The notes under the pieces: generated by a model | Seen by the model: the letters and a program-made list of their open reading frames with translations, nothing else | Told to the model about the DNA's origin: nothing | Databases searched by the model: none | Shown here: positions 1 through 5,630 of the stretch, in pieces | Layout: every line of letters starts with the position of its first letter | How positions within the stretch are numbered: position 1 is the first letter of the stretch | Assembly (NCBI GenBank): GCA_964605095.1 | Contig: CAZSBS010000256.1 | Span: 1 to 6,965, forward strand | Direction of reading: 5' to 3' | From: JAUWQU01 sp964605095 | GTDB lineage: Bacteria; Planctomycetota; Phycisphaerae; SM23-33 | DNA length: 6,965 nt | Translations under genes and position numbers: made by a program

Positions 1-74
1 GGGCGATTAGCTCAGTTGGCTAGAGCGCACGGATCACACCCGTGAGGTCACAGGTCCGAGTCCTGTATCGCCCA
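1..74 (+). tRNA. tRNA-Val (anticodon CAC)
   Basis: A complete cloverleaf can be folded. The acceptor stem GGGCGAT pairs with ATCGCCC, the D stem GCTC with GAGC, the anticodon stem CACGG (28-32) with CCGTG (40-44), and the T stem ACAGG with CCTGT. The seven-base anticodon loop ATCACAC places CAC at positions 34-36, which reads the valine codon GUG. The discriminator is A at base 74, as expected for valine. CCA is not encoded, because GTG follows the discriminator, so it must be added after transcription. One oddity is the T loop, TCCGAGT, which puts C at canonical position 55 where U (pseudouridine) is almost invariant. All stems are otherwise perfect, so I call it a gene rather than a pseudogene. 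The gene begins at the first base of the window, so its promoter is not visible. Confidence 0.95.
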
Positions 75-255
75 GTGTGGCCCCGGCCGCGTCGCAATTC
101 TTCGTATTTGCCGGGATAGGGGCCGGCCAGGGGTTTCAGGGACAGATACCAAAATAGAACTGATTTACCTTATCAAGGTCGGTGGCATTGTTTCAAATCC
201 CTCGGCACGCAGTGCCATGCCACCGGCTTGGCAGCTTGTCAGTGGAGATAGAACC

Positions 256-684
256 ATGGACGAACGAACATTTGAGGTCAATCGACAACAGCTCGTCCAG
301 TATTGGAAGTTGGTCTGTCTCATTGTCGGGCTGTTTATTCCGGGCTGGTTGCTGTTACAGCTTGGGCTGGGCAAAGCCATTCAGCATTGGGTGCAATCCC
401 TGAAATACAGGATAAGCGAAAACGAGTTATTCATATCCAGCAGCTTTGTTCTGTGGGGTGCGATCCTTTATCGCCAGGAGAAGAGTATTCCGCTTGGGAA
501 GATTACCGATCTGAGGCTTGTTCAAGGCCCGCTTCTCAACAGGTTGAACATCTGGGCCCTTCATGTCCAGACGGCAAGCACCGGCCGGCAGCAGGCGGAG
601 GCTGTGCTCTATGCACTCGAAAGTCCGCAAGAGGCTCGGGACAAAATCCTGCGCGCCATCGCTGACCATCAAACCGTCAGTTGA
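256..684 (+). CDS. Small membrane protein with bacterial PH (bPH2/YdbT-like) domain
   Basis: A 142-residue protein. The start was chosen at the ATG at 256 because GGAG (244-247) lies 8 nt upstream; an in-frame ATG at 217 has no such site. A hydrophobic segment at about residues 18-40 is followed at about 50-112 by a pattern typical of the bPH2 family (Pfam PF03703). This includes YRISENELFI, then RQEKSIPLGKITDLRLVQGP and a short strand ending in LHVQTAST. The C-terminal ALESPQEARDKILRA helix is also typical of the family. Such domains occur in membrane proteins of unknown biochemical function, usually after two transmembrane helices; here only one clear hydrophobic stretch is visible, possibly a tight hairpin. 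It is a singleton, 181 nt after the tRNA and convergent with the next gene. The family call is fairly secure; no cellular role can be given. Confidence 0.85.
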   Translation: MDERTFEVNRQQLVQYWKLVCLIVGLFIPGWLLLQLGLGKAIQHWVQSLKYRISENELFISSSFVLWGAILYRQEKSIPLGKITDLRLVQGPLLNRLNIWALHVQTASTGRQQAEAVLYALESPQEARDKILRAIADHQTVS

Positions 685-699
685 TAATCGCCGTGGTGG

Positions 700-750
700 C
701 ATGCTCCCCGAGTCCCATCGCTTGTGGTGGCTTTCGTCTGAGGGAGCATG
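700..750. terminator. Inverted repeat in a convergent gap, possible bidirectional terminator
   Basis: CATGCTCCC at 700-708 and GGGAGCATG at 742-750 are perfect 9-bp complements separated by 33 nt. The repeat starts 15 nt after the stop of the bPH2 gene and lies in the 214-bp gap before the convergent gene ending at 899. No clean U tract follows, although T-rich sequence (TTTCTTCGGTTTT) comes shortly after on +. The octamer GTGGTGGC occurs twice nearby (693-700 and 724-731). The long loop makes intrinsic termination uncertain. I see no gene in the remainder of the gap. Confidence 0.3.
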
Positions 751-898
751 TCCGGGTCGTTTCTTCGGTTTTGGCCCGAGCCAGTAGTCCGAGCCGGTTT
801 CCCTGAATCCCCGCGTCGAGTGGTTATCGTTCCTGTCGCAGGGCCGGAATTACCGCATCGCTCTGTCGCTACCGCACGAGATTCACTCTGGTTGCGTA

Positions 899-1366
899 TC
901 AGGCCCCCGGCCGGGTCGAGGGCAGCGTAGCGGCCGGCGACGCGGGCTGTGTTGCCGGCTCGGTTGCGGTGGGCGGGGCGACGACGATCACGTCGCCAGG
1001 CTCAAGTCCCAGGCGCTGCCCGGCGGCGGCGCTGACGTGGAGGACCGTCCTCGGCTGGCCATTCCACGTGACGGTCTCCGGCGGCAGGTCGTCGCGCTGA
1101 AGCGCCCGAGCCTGCGGCTCGGCCTTGCCGGTCATCAAGCGAGTCAACTCGCCCTGGAGCTTGCCCCGCATGGCGCCTCGGCGGGCGATCTCCAGCTCGC
1201 CCTGGAGAATCCCTACGTTCCGCCGCTCGCGGATCCATAGCACGCTCAGCAGTATCACGATGGTCATCATCAGCCCGGCCACCACAAGCAGGTACTTGGC
1301 GTCCGAGCTGCCGGGCGTGGGCGTCGGGGTAGGCGCTGGTGTTGGCGTTGGTGGTGTGTCTTCCAT
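899..1366 (-). CDS. Hypothetical single-pass membrane protein with Pro/Thr-rich N-terminus
   Basis: I do not recognise a named family. The start was taken at the ATG at 1366 (MEDTPP...), with a weak GAAGG about 13 nt upstream; a GTG at 1441 would add 25 residues that look non-native. The 155-residue product has three parts. Residues 5-18 are alternating Thr-Pro. Residues 25-46 form a transmembrane helix (YLLVVAGLMMTIVILLSVLW) followed by RERR. Residues 50-80 are predicted helical and charged, perhaps a short coiled coil. A compact segment at about 98-130 contains WNGQPRTVLHVS and LGLEPGDVIVVAPP, beta-rich in appearance and recalling the PGD turn of small barrel domains. The tail is again Pro/Thr/Ala-rich. 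Positive-inside charges suggest N-out, C-in, which is an inference. It lies 142 nt downstream of the lipoprotein gene on the same strand, so co-transcription is possible. Confidence 0.7.
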   Translation of the reverse strand: MEDTPPTPTPAPTPTPTPGSSDAKYLLVVAGLMMTIVILLSVLWIRERRNVGILQGELEIARRGAMRGKLQGELTRLMTGKAEPQARALQRDDLPPETVTWNGQPRTVLHVSAAAGQRLGLEPGDVIVVAPPTATEPATQPASPAATLPSTRPGA

Positions 1367-1465
1367 GGTTTCTAGTCTGCCTTCGGGAATCGTCGCACAG
1401 TTCTCGTAAAGTGAAGAAGAGAAAGTAGACCGCACTCGCACATGAGCTTTCGGCTTGTTTCTTTT

Positions 1466-1489
1466 CCTTGTTCCCAGGTTCCAGGTTCC
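1466..1489. repeat. Heptanucleotide tandem repeat, unit CCAGGTT (minus strand GGAACCT)
   Basis: Two exact tandem copies of CCAGGTT occupy 1474-1487 and continue with CC at 1488-1489. A degenerate copy, CCTTGTT, lies at 1466-1472 and is offset by one base. The array is in the 142-nt gap between the lipoprotein gene and the Pro/Thr-rich membrane protein gene. Read on the minus strand, which is the direction of transcription, it is GGAACCTGGAACCTGG, nearly the same as the repeat at 2600-2613. Confidence 0.55.
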
Positions 1490-1508
1490 GCCGTCAATAT
1501 TCCCCGGC

Positions 1509-2000
1509 TTACTGGAAGTACACTTCCGCCACGACCCAGGGCTTGGTTCCGGGTTCGATGGCTGTTATGCGAACGAACCGCGCCAGCGCGGTCGACGGCA
1601 GCATGAAATTGCTCACGCGACGGCTTCCAGGGCCGATGAAACGCTGGGTGAACGTCCGGCCGTCCATGCTGGTGGCGATCTCCACACGCCGGGCGAAGGC
1701 GAGTTCGTCACGCCCGTGATCGACGACCACGAAGTTGAACGTGCAGGCCTGGCCCAGATCGATCCTTAACGACGGCGGGGGATTGCCGGTTCGACCGACG
1801 GCCATGGTGTTCAGGTCGCCGTCAGTTGCCAGGTCGGGCTTGTCCAGGTTTCCGGCGGCTATCCAGGTGTTTCGGGCGGTAATCTCGCCGATGGGGGCCC
1901 GTGCGGCGTCGGGGCCGTAAATCGGCCCAGGGGCGCAGCCGCCGATGGAGGCCAGCGGGGCCAGTATGGCAAAAACCATGGCAGATGTAAGTCTTTTCAC
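1509..2000 (-). CDS. Predicted lipoprotein with F5/8 type C (discoidin-like) domain
   Basis: A 163-residue protein starting with GTG at 2000; an AGAAGGA purine run lies about 13 nt upstream, and this start preserves the full signal peptide. The N-terminus MKRLTSAMVFAILAPLASIGGC is a lipoprotein signal with Cys22 as the predicted lipidated residue (lipobox IGGC). About residues 40-163 match the F5/8 type C fold, a beta-sandwich seen in carbohydrate- and surface-binding modules. Visible pieces are NTWIAAGN, the LATDGDLNT turn, LRIDLG, the VEIATSMDGRTFTQ strand pair, ARFVRITAIE and the closing AEVYFQ. There is no attached enzyme domain, so it is a lone binding module anchored to a membrane; the ligand is unknown. 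It has a good promoter of its own at 2114-2087. The fold call is strong, the ligand unknown. Confidence 0.85.
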   Translation of the reverse strand: MKRLTSAMVFAILAPLASIGGCAPGPIYGPDAARAPIGEITARNTWIAAGNLDKPDLATDGDLNTMAVGRTGNPPPSLRIDLGQACTFNFVVVDHGRDELAFARRVEIATSMDGRTFTQRFIGPGSRRVSNFMLPSTALARFVRITAIEPGTKPWVVAEVYFQ

Positions 2001-2086
2001 GGTCCGGCGATGTTCCTTCTTTACTGGTCCTTGCCGCCTTGACCCGCATTTGCCGGCCCCTGGCAGCCTTGGTCAACAACGCGGCT

Positions 2087-2114
2087 ATTATAATAACCCC
2101 GCCCGGTAAGCCAA
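2087..2114 (-). promoter_or_regulatory. Sigma70-like promoter for the F5/8C lipoprotein gene
   Basis: On the minus strand a consensus -10 TATAAT (2092-2087) is preceded by TTGGCT (2114-2109), a 4/6 match to TTGACA, with a 16-nt spacer. Transcription would start near 2080, leaving a leader of about 80 nt before the GTG at 2000. The core ATTATAAT is self-complementary, so a -10 also exists on +, but I find no good -35 for that direction. Confidence 0.5.
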
Positions 2115-2212
2115 GCCCCGAAATCCCCATGCTTCCGCCTGCCCAGGTGTCCGGCCAGTAAAGCCGATACAAGACGCTACCGAGCAACGACTTAAATCAG
2201 CTAATGTTCGGA

Positions 2213-2241
2213 TGGGCATTTGGTCGAATAATGGTTATATC
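2213..2241 (+). promoter_or_regulatory. Possible promoter of the zinc-ribbon/cinA operon
   Basis: TGGGCA (2213-2218) and TATATC (2236-2241) are each 4/6 matches to the -35 and -10 hexamers, and the spacer is 17 nt. A TG pair lies just upstream of the -10 region. The start of transcription would fall near 2248, at the edge of the inverted repeat at 2251-2268. This is moderate evidence only, but it is the best candidate in the 288-nt gap before the three-gene + operon. Confidence 0.35.
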
Positions 2242-2250
2242 TCGCGGGCA

Positions 2251-2268
2251 GCGTAAGAGTGTTTACGC
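2251..2268. promoter_or_regulatory. Inverted repeat GCGTAA-N6-TTACGC, operator or leader hairpin
   Basis: Perfect 6-bp arms, GCGTAA (2251-2256) and TTACGC (2263-2268), flank a 6-nt spacer. The element sits between the putative -10 (2236-2241) and the Shine-Dalgarno sequence (2278-2283) of the next gene. Its position fits either a dimeric repressor operator over the transcription start or a 5' leader hairpin. There is no proof of either. Confidence 0.35.
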
Positions 2269-2288
2269 CCACCCAACGGGAGGAAATA

Positions 2289-2600
2289 ATGATCGAGATC
2301 CCAAGAAAACGCCAGTTGAGTATTCCTGTCGGCAAGTCCGCAACCGCCAAGGCCGGCACGATGCACCTGAACATTCATCGCAAGGCCCAGGGCGGCGACG
2401 AAGCCTGGCCCGAGTTCCGCGTCCCGCCAAGCCAGGCCCAACCAAAGGCAGTCTTTACGACCTGCCACTACTGCGGCTACGACCCGGGCGTGATACCCGC
2501 CGACGCCGCCTGCCCCAAGTGCGGCGGACATAGTTGGGAGCGAAACGCCATCTCCGTCAAACTGCTGCCACACGCCAAGGCCGGGGCCGGCGGGAAGTAG
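2289..2600 (+). CDS. Small zinc-ribbon protein, function unknown
   Basis: A 103-residue protein whose start is fixed by a strong Shine-Dalgarno GGGAGG (2278-2283), 5 nt before the ATG at 2289. An upstream in-frame start at 2259 has no comparable site. The N-terminal half (MIEIPRKRQLSIPVGKSA...) is basic and has no recognised domain. A zinc ribbon is evident, with Cys59-x2-Cys62 (CHYCG) and Cys75-x2-Cys78 (CPKCG) separated by 12 residues, then a GHSWERN strand. There is no signal peptide or membrane segment, so it is probably cytosolic. It is the first gene of a likely operon, 51 nt before a second zinc-ribbon protein and upstream of cinA. Such ribbons can bind nucleic acid or protein; nothing here says which. 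Confidence 0.8.
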   Translation: MIEIPRKRQLSIPVGKSATAKAGTMHLNIHRKAQGGDEAWPEFRVPPSQAQPKAVFTTCHYCGYDPGVIPADAACPKCGGHSWERNAISVKLLPHAKAGAGGK

Positions 2601-2634
2601 GAACCCGGAACCCTGTGGCCTCAAGCCTGTCGCC
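2600..2634. repeat. Degenerate heptanucleotide tandem array (GGAACCC family)
   Basis: Read in steps of seven from 2600, the units are GGAACCC, GGAACCC, TGTGGCC, TCAAGCC and TGTCGCC. The first two are identical, and every unit ends in CC. The later units also show a 14-nt period (CCTGTGGCCT / CCTGTCGCCT). The array starts on the last base of the stop codon of the zinc-ribbon gene and fills most of the 51-nt gap to the next gene. The first pair differs only at one base per unit from the minus-strand reading of the array at 1474-1487. Confidence 0.5.
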
Positions 2635-2651
2635 TCCTGTATGATGTCCCC

Positions 2652-3026
2652 ATGTTTGCATTTTTCGAAACCCAATGGGTCCTCATCCTGGCGATGGTGA
2701 CGTTCTACCTCGTGCTGTGTACTCGCACCGCCTGGTCTATGCGGCGCAGTGGGCGGTCGTTCTGGCTTTGGCTGATCATATCGATCTTCACCACCAGCAT
2801 CCTGGCGACGATGGTGTTGTTTCGCGACCAGCGACGGGGCTACTGCCCGGCCAGCCTTACGGACCAGGACGCGGAAGAGCCTGACCACTCCGACGGCGCC
2901 GGCGACGAGACGATCACCTGCGACAAGTGTGGCCGGAAGATACGCCCCCGCGAGCTGCGCCGCCTCTCCGGCAAACCCAAGTGCCCGCACTGCGGGCGGA
3001 AGATCGATCTGAAAAGAAGGTCTTAG
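2652..3026 (+). CDS. Two-helix membrane protein with C-terminal zinc ribbon
   Basis: A 124-residue protein of unknown family. The start at 2652 gives an N-terminus that leads directly into the first membrane helix; no clear Shine-Dalgarno precedes it. Helix 1 is about residues 8-28 (WVLILAMVTFYLVLC) and helix 2 about 37-57 (SFWLWLIISIFTTSILATMV). They are joined by a basic loop (RRSGRS), which by the positive-inside rule would be cytosolic. An acidic linker (DQDAEEPDHSDGAGDE) leads to a zinc ribbon with Cys90-x2-Cys93 (CDKCGRKI) and Cys111-x2-Cys114 (CPHCGRKI). The two knuckles resemble each other closely. The gene lies between another zinc-ribbon gene and cinA, with only 7 nt before cinA, so it is very probably in the same transcript. 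The topology and zinc site are well supported; the function is not. Confidence 0.8.
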   Translation: MFAFFETQWVLILAMVTFYLVLCTRTAWSMRRSGRSFWLWLIISIFTTSILATMVLFRDQRRGYCPASLTDQDAEEPDHSDGAGDETITCDKCGRKIRPRELRRLSGKPKCPHCGRKIDLKRRS

Positions 3027-3033
3027 TTCCCAG

Positions 3034-4278
3034 ATGATGAAAGCGATAATCATCTCCATAGGCAACGAGTTGACAAGCGGTCAGACCATCGACACCAACA
3101 GCGCGTATCTGGCGGAGCAGTTGGGCGTGCTGGGCATCGAGACGCTTTCGCACTTGACCGTTGCCGACGACCGTGCGGCGACGGCTCGGGCCATTGCCGC
3201 CGCCACGGACGAGGCGGAATTGGTCCTTGTAACTGGCGGCCTTGGTCCCACGGCCGACGACCTCACCCGCCACGCCCTGGCCGACGCGATGGGCGGCGCG
3301 GAGCTCGTGCAGGACGCCGCGTCGCTGGCTGAGTTGGAGGCATTCTTTTGCCGCCGCGGGCGGACGATGGTGGACGCCAATCGAATCCAGGCGATGTTCC
3401 CCGCCGGCTCGCGCCCGCTTGCAAACGCCCGTGGCACTGCTCCCGGCATTGCGGCAAGAATAGGCCGGGCCATGGTGTACGTGATGCCTGGCGTGCCAAG
3501 CGAGATGCGGCGAATGTTCGCCGAGCGCATCGCGCCGGAGCTTCCCAGCGGCAATGTCGCGATCGTGCGCCGGACGCTGCATACGTTCGGCGCCGGCGAG
3601 TCGGACATGGGCGCCAGGATTCTCGATTTGATGGCCCGCGACGCCAACCCGCTTGTCGGCACGACAGTCTCAGCCGGGTTGGTGAGCGTTCGCGTAACCA
3701 GCCGGGCGGCCAGCGCCGCCGAGGCCGGGCGCCAGGCCGATGCCACGATCGCGGAAATCGCCGCCCGGCTTGGCGACCTGGTGATCGGCGAGGGCGAGCA
3801 CGCCATGCCCGCCGCCGTGGGGATGCTGCTGCGCCGGCGAGGCCAGACGCTCGCGACGGCTGAGAGCTGCACCGGCGGGCTCATCGGCGGGATGATCACC
3901 GACGTATCCGGGGCCAGCGACTACTACCTAGGCGGCGTAATCAGCTACGCCAACGTCGTCAAGCGAGACGTACTCGGCGTGGGCGCCGACATCCTGGCCG
4001 CCAACGGCGCGGTCAGCGAATCCGTCGCCCGCGCCATGGCCCAGGGCTGCCGAGAAAAGTTCCGCGCCGACTGGGCAGTATCGGTAACCGGCATCGCGGG
4101 CCCCTCCGGCGGCTCGGACCAAAGGCAAAAGCCCGTCGGCTTGGTCTACATAGCCCTCGCAGGCCCCGACTGCGACGAAACCCACCGCCACGTCCTGCCC
4201 GGCGACCGGGCCGGCATCCGCACCCGTGCCGCACTTGCCGCGCTGAACCACCTGCGGCTGCGCCTCAAGCACGCGTAA
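3034..4278 (+). CDS. cinA: CinA, competence/damage-inducible protein A family (NMN amidohydrolase)
   Basis: A full-length 414-residue protein (the family is usually about 400-430). The N-terminal half is the molybdopterin-binding-like (MoCF) domain. It begins AIIISIGNELTSGQTIDTNS and contains TGGLGPTADD (67-76) and MPGVPSEM (151-158); in characterised members this region has ADP-ribose pyrophosphatase activity. The C-terminal half is the PncC-type nicotinamide-mononucleotide deamidase, with AESCTGG (276-282), which carries the proposed nucleophilic serine, and TGIAGPSGG (352-360). Together they would recycle pyridine nucleotide by-products in the cytosol; the family name comes from co-induction with recA and competence genes in Gram-positives. 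AGAAGG (3015-3020) favours the first ATG (3034) of the MM pair. It follows the membrane zinc-ribbon gene by 7 nt, so it is probably the last gene of the operon. No key motif is missing. Confidence 0.97.
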   Translation: MMKAIIISIGNELTSGQTIDTNSAYLAEQLGVLGIETLSHLTVADDRAATARAIAAATDEAELVLVTGGLGPTADDLTRHALADAMGGAELVQDAASLAELEAFFCRRGRTMVDANRIQAMFPAGSRPLANARGTAPGIAARIGRAMVYVMPGVPSEMRRMFAERIAPELPSGNVAIVRRTLHTFGAGESDMGARILDLMARDANPLVGTTVSAGLVSVRVTSRAASAAEAGRQADATIAEIAARLGDLVIGEGEHAMPAAVGMLLRRRGQTLATAESCTGGLIGGMITDVSGASDYYLGGVISYANVVKRDVLGVGADILAANGAVSESVARAMAQGCREKFRADWAVSVTGIAGPSGGSDQRQKPVGLVYIALAGPDCDETHRHVLPGDRAGIRTRAALAALNHLRLRLKHA

Positions 4279-4347
4279 GAAAACAGCCCAAACGCCGGCG
4301 CAAGGCACGTAGGGATGTACGTCGCGGACGAGAGGCCTCTGCGATTC

Positions 4348-4375
4348 TGCGGTTAATCCGCAATCCGCAATCTTC
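4348..4375. repeat. Heptanucleotide tandem repeat, unit AATCCGC, with a small hairpin
   Basis: AATCCGC occurs at 4355-4361 and 4362-4368, followed by a partial copy AATCTTC (4369-4375). The repeat lies in the 98-nt gap between convergent cinA and xerC. TGCGG (4348-4352) can pair with CCGCA (4358-4362) across the 5-nt loop TTAAT. No U tract follows, so termination is possible but unproven. The palindrome AGAGGCCTCT (4331-4340) and the short inverted repeat ACGTA-N6-TACGT (4307-4322) share the gap. Confidence 0.5.
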
Positions 4376-4376
4376 C

Positions 4377-5327
4377 TTACGCCCCAGCGCGGGTGGCCAG
4401 GGGGTGGGTGCGGTCATAGATTTCCTTGAGGTGCCGACTGGTGATGTGCGTGTAGATCTGCGTGGTCGAGAGGTTCTCGTGGCCGAGCATCTCCTGCACG
4501 CTTCTCAGGTCGGCCCCGGCGTTGAGCATGTGGGTGGCGAAGCTGTGCCGCAGCACGTGCGGGCTTATGTGGATGTCGATGCCGGCGGCAAACAGGTAGC
4601 CGTCGAGCTTGCGGCGGATCGAGCGGTCGCTCAGGCGCTGGCCGAAGCGGTTGACGAACAGCGCCCCGCGCGGGTCGATGCCCATCTCGGCCTTGCGCAT
4701 CGCAATGTACGCGTCGATCGCCTCGATCGCCTTTGTCCCCAGCGGCACCATGCGTTCCTTGCGACCCTTGCCGCGTATCCGCAGGACCTCGCCGAGTTCG
4801 TCGAGGTCCGCGGTGTTCAGGCCCGTCAGCTCGCTGATGCGAAGCCCGGCCGAGTATATGGTCTCGAGTATCGCCCGGTCACGCGAGCCCAGCAGGCATG
4901 ATGTGTCGGGCGCCCCCAGCAGTGCGGTGATCTGCTGGATGTCGAGAAACTTTGGCAGCTTGCGGTCCTGCCTGGGCGTTCGAAGCACGCTGACGGGCGA
5001 GGCCTCGATCACGCCCTTGCGGACGAGGTGCTTGTAGAAGCTCCGAAGCGACGCCAGCTTACGGGCCACGGTCGCCTTGGAGTAGCCGCTGTTACGCATC
5101 ATCGCCAGAAAACCGCGAACCCCCATCGGTTCTATGGCGAGCATGGCCTGCTCGACCCGCGCGGCGTCAAGCTCCTCCTCCGGCGGCAGATTGTTGGCTG
5201 TGAGTTCCTCGCCGGGTCCGGCGGCCAGGTATCGGGCGAACTGGACGAGGTCGGCTGCATAGGATCGCACGGTGTGGGCGGAGAAGTTCCGCTCAGCGTC
5301 GATGTAGTCTAGAAACCGGTTGATCAT
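4377..5327 (-). CDS. xerC: Tyrosine recombinase XerC/XerD family
   Basis: A 316-residue site-specific recombinase of the type that resolves chromosome dimers at dif. The N-terminal core-binding domain starts at once (INRFLDYIDAERNFSAHTVRSY). The catalytic domain has every active-site residue, numbered from the ATG at 5327: Arg163 (SAGLRISEL), Lys187 (RGKGRKER), His257 and Arg260 (PHVLRHSFATH), His283 (MLGHENL) and nucleophile Tyr292 (TTQIYTH). A TTG at 5342 would add five residues; neither start has a clear Shine-Dalgarno. The protein is somewhat longer than the common 295-300 residues because of an acidic insertion in the N-terminal domain around residues 36-65 (PGEELTANNLPPEEE). Telling XerC from XerD needs a tree, so the symbol is a best guess. 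It follows a small gene by 41 nt. With no phage or transposon genes nearby, a housekeeping role is likely. Confidence 0.93.
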   Translation of the reverse strand: MINRFLDYIDAERNFSAHTVRSYAADLVQFARYLAAGPGEELTANNLPPEEELDAARVEQAMLAIEPMGVRGFLAMMRNSGYSKATVARKLASLRSFYKHLVRKGVIEASPVSVLRTPRQDRKLPKFLDIQQITALLGAPDTSCLLGSRDRAILETIYSAGLRISELTGLNTADLDELGEVLRIRGKGRKERMVPLGTKAIEAIDAYIAMRKAEMGIDPRGALFVNRFGQRLSDRSIRRKLDGYLFAAGIDIHISPHVLRHSFATHMLNAGADLRSVQEMLGHENLSTTQIYTHITSRHLKEIYDRTHPLATRAGA

Positions 5328-5368
5328 TGGCAGAGTGAGCAAGGTTCGGTGTCGGCAATGTCAAAAGG

Positions 5369-5593
5369 TCAAAAGACCTGTTCGTCGGTCGGGCTCATTG
5401 CCTGCAAGCAGTCGGCCGCGGTGTTCTGGGTGACCTGAAAGCTCAGCGTGGCCGCGTCGAGCCAGTCGACGGGGCTGCTGTCGCTCTCGGCCAGTTCCAT
5501 GATGGCGTCAAGCATGTCGTCCTCGTGGCCGGGGCTGTACCGGAAGACATACTTGTGTCCGCCCTTGACGAGGCAAAGCGTTCGTGTGCTCAT
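5369..5593 (-). CDS. Conserved-looking 74-residue hypothetical protein upstream of xerC
   Basis: The start was chosen at the ATG at 5593 (MSTRTLCLVKGGHKYVFRY) because AGGA lies about 8 nt upstream; a longer reading to 5617 has no better site. The product is soluble, with no signal peptide or membrane segment. It begins with a probable beta pair (TLCLVKGGHKYVFRYSPG) and continues with an acidic helical stretch (EDDMLDAIMELAES), DWLDAATLSFQV and a short tail with one Cys. I do not assign a family. The compact, alternating pattern and the good ribosome binding site argue that it is real. It lies 41 nt upstream of xerC on the same strand and probably shares its transcript. Whether it has anything to do with recombination is unknown. 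Confidence 0.72.
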   Translation of the reverse strand: MSTRTLCLVKGGHKYVFRYSPGHEDDMLDAIMELAESDSSPVDWLDAATLSFQVTQNTAADCLQAMSPTDEQVF

Positions 5594-5630
5594 TTCTCGC
5601 GTCCTGCTTCTGGCCATAAGTCCAATGCAA

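Noticed and set aside
79..128. GC-rich segments GGCCCC (79-84) and GGGGCC (119-124), and GGCCGGCC, after the tRNA as a terminator
   Set aside because: The arms are only 6 bp with a 34-nt loop and no T tract, so this is expected by chance in GC-rich sequence.
748..930. A 60-codon + strand frame in the convergent gap
   Set aside because: It has no ribosome binding site, overlaps the 3' end of the minus-strand gene, and has no protein-like pattern.
1455..1769. Plus-strand frames opposite the F5/8C lipoprotein
   Set aside because: They are antisense to a lipoprotein with clear signal peptide and fold motifs; composition is shadow-like.
3081..3899. A 272-codon open frame on the minus strand within cinA (and similar ones at 2914-3582 and 2235-3065)
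   Set aside because: It lies opposite a clear, full-length CinA with all motifs. Its Ala/Arg/Ser-rich composition is what high-GC antisense frames give, and it matches nothing.
4404..4901. Open frames on + inside the recombinase gene (also 4609-5037)
   Set aside because: They are antisense to the conserved catalytic domain of XerC, with no ribosome binding site or recognisable protein.
4377..5327. Tyrosine recombinase plus tRNA as signs of an integrative element
   Set aside because: The recombinase is of the housekeeping Xer type, lies over 4 kb from the tRNA, and I see no copy of the tRNA 3' end elsewhere and no phage or plasmid genes.
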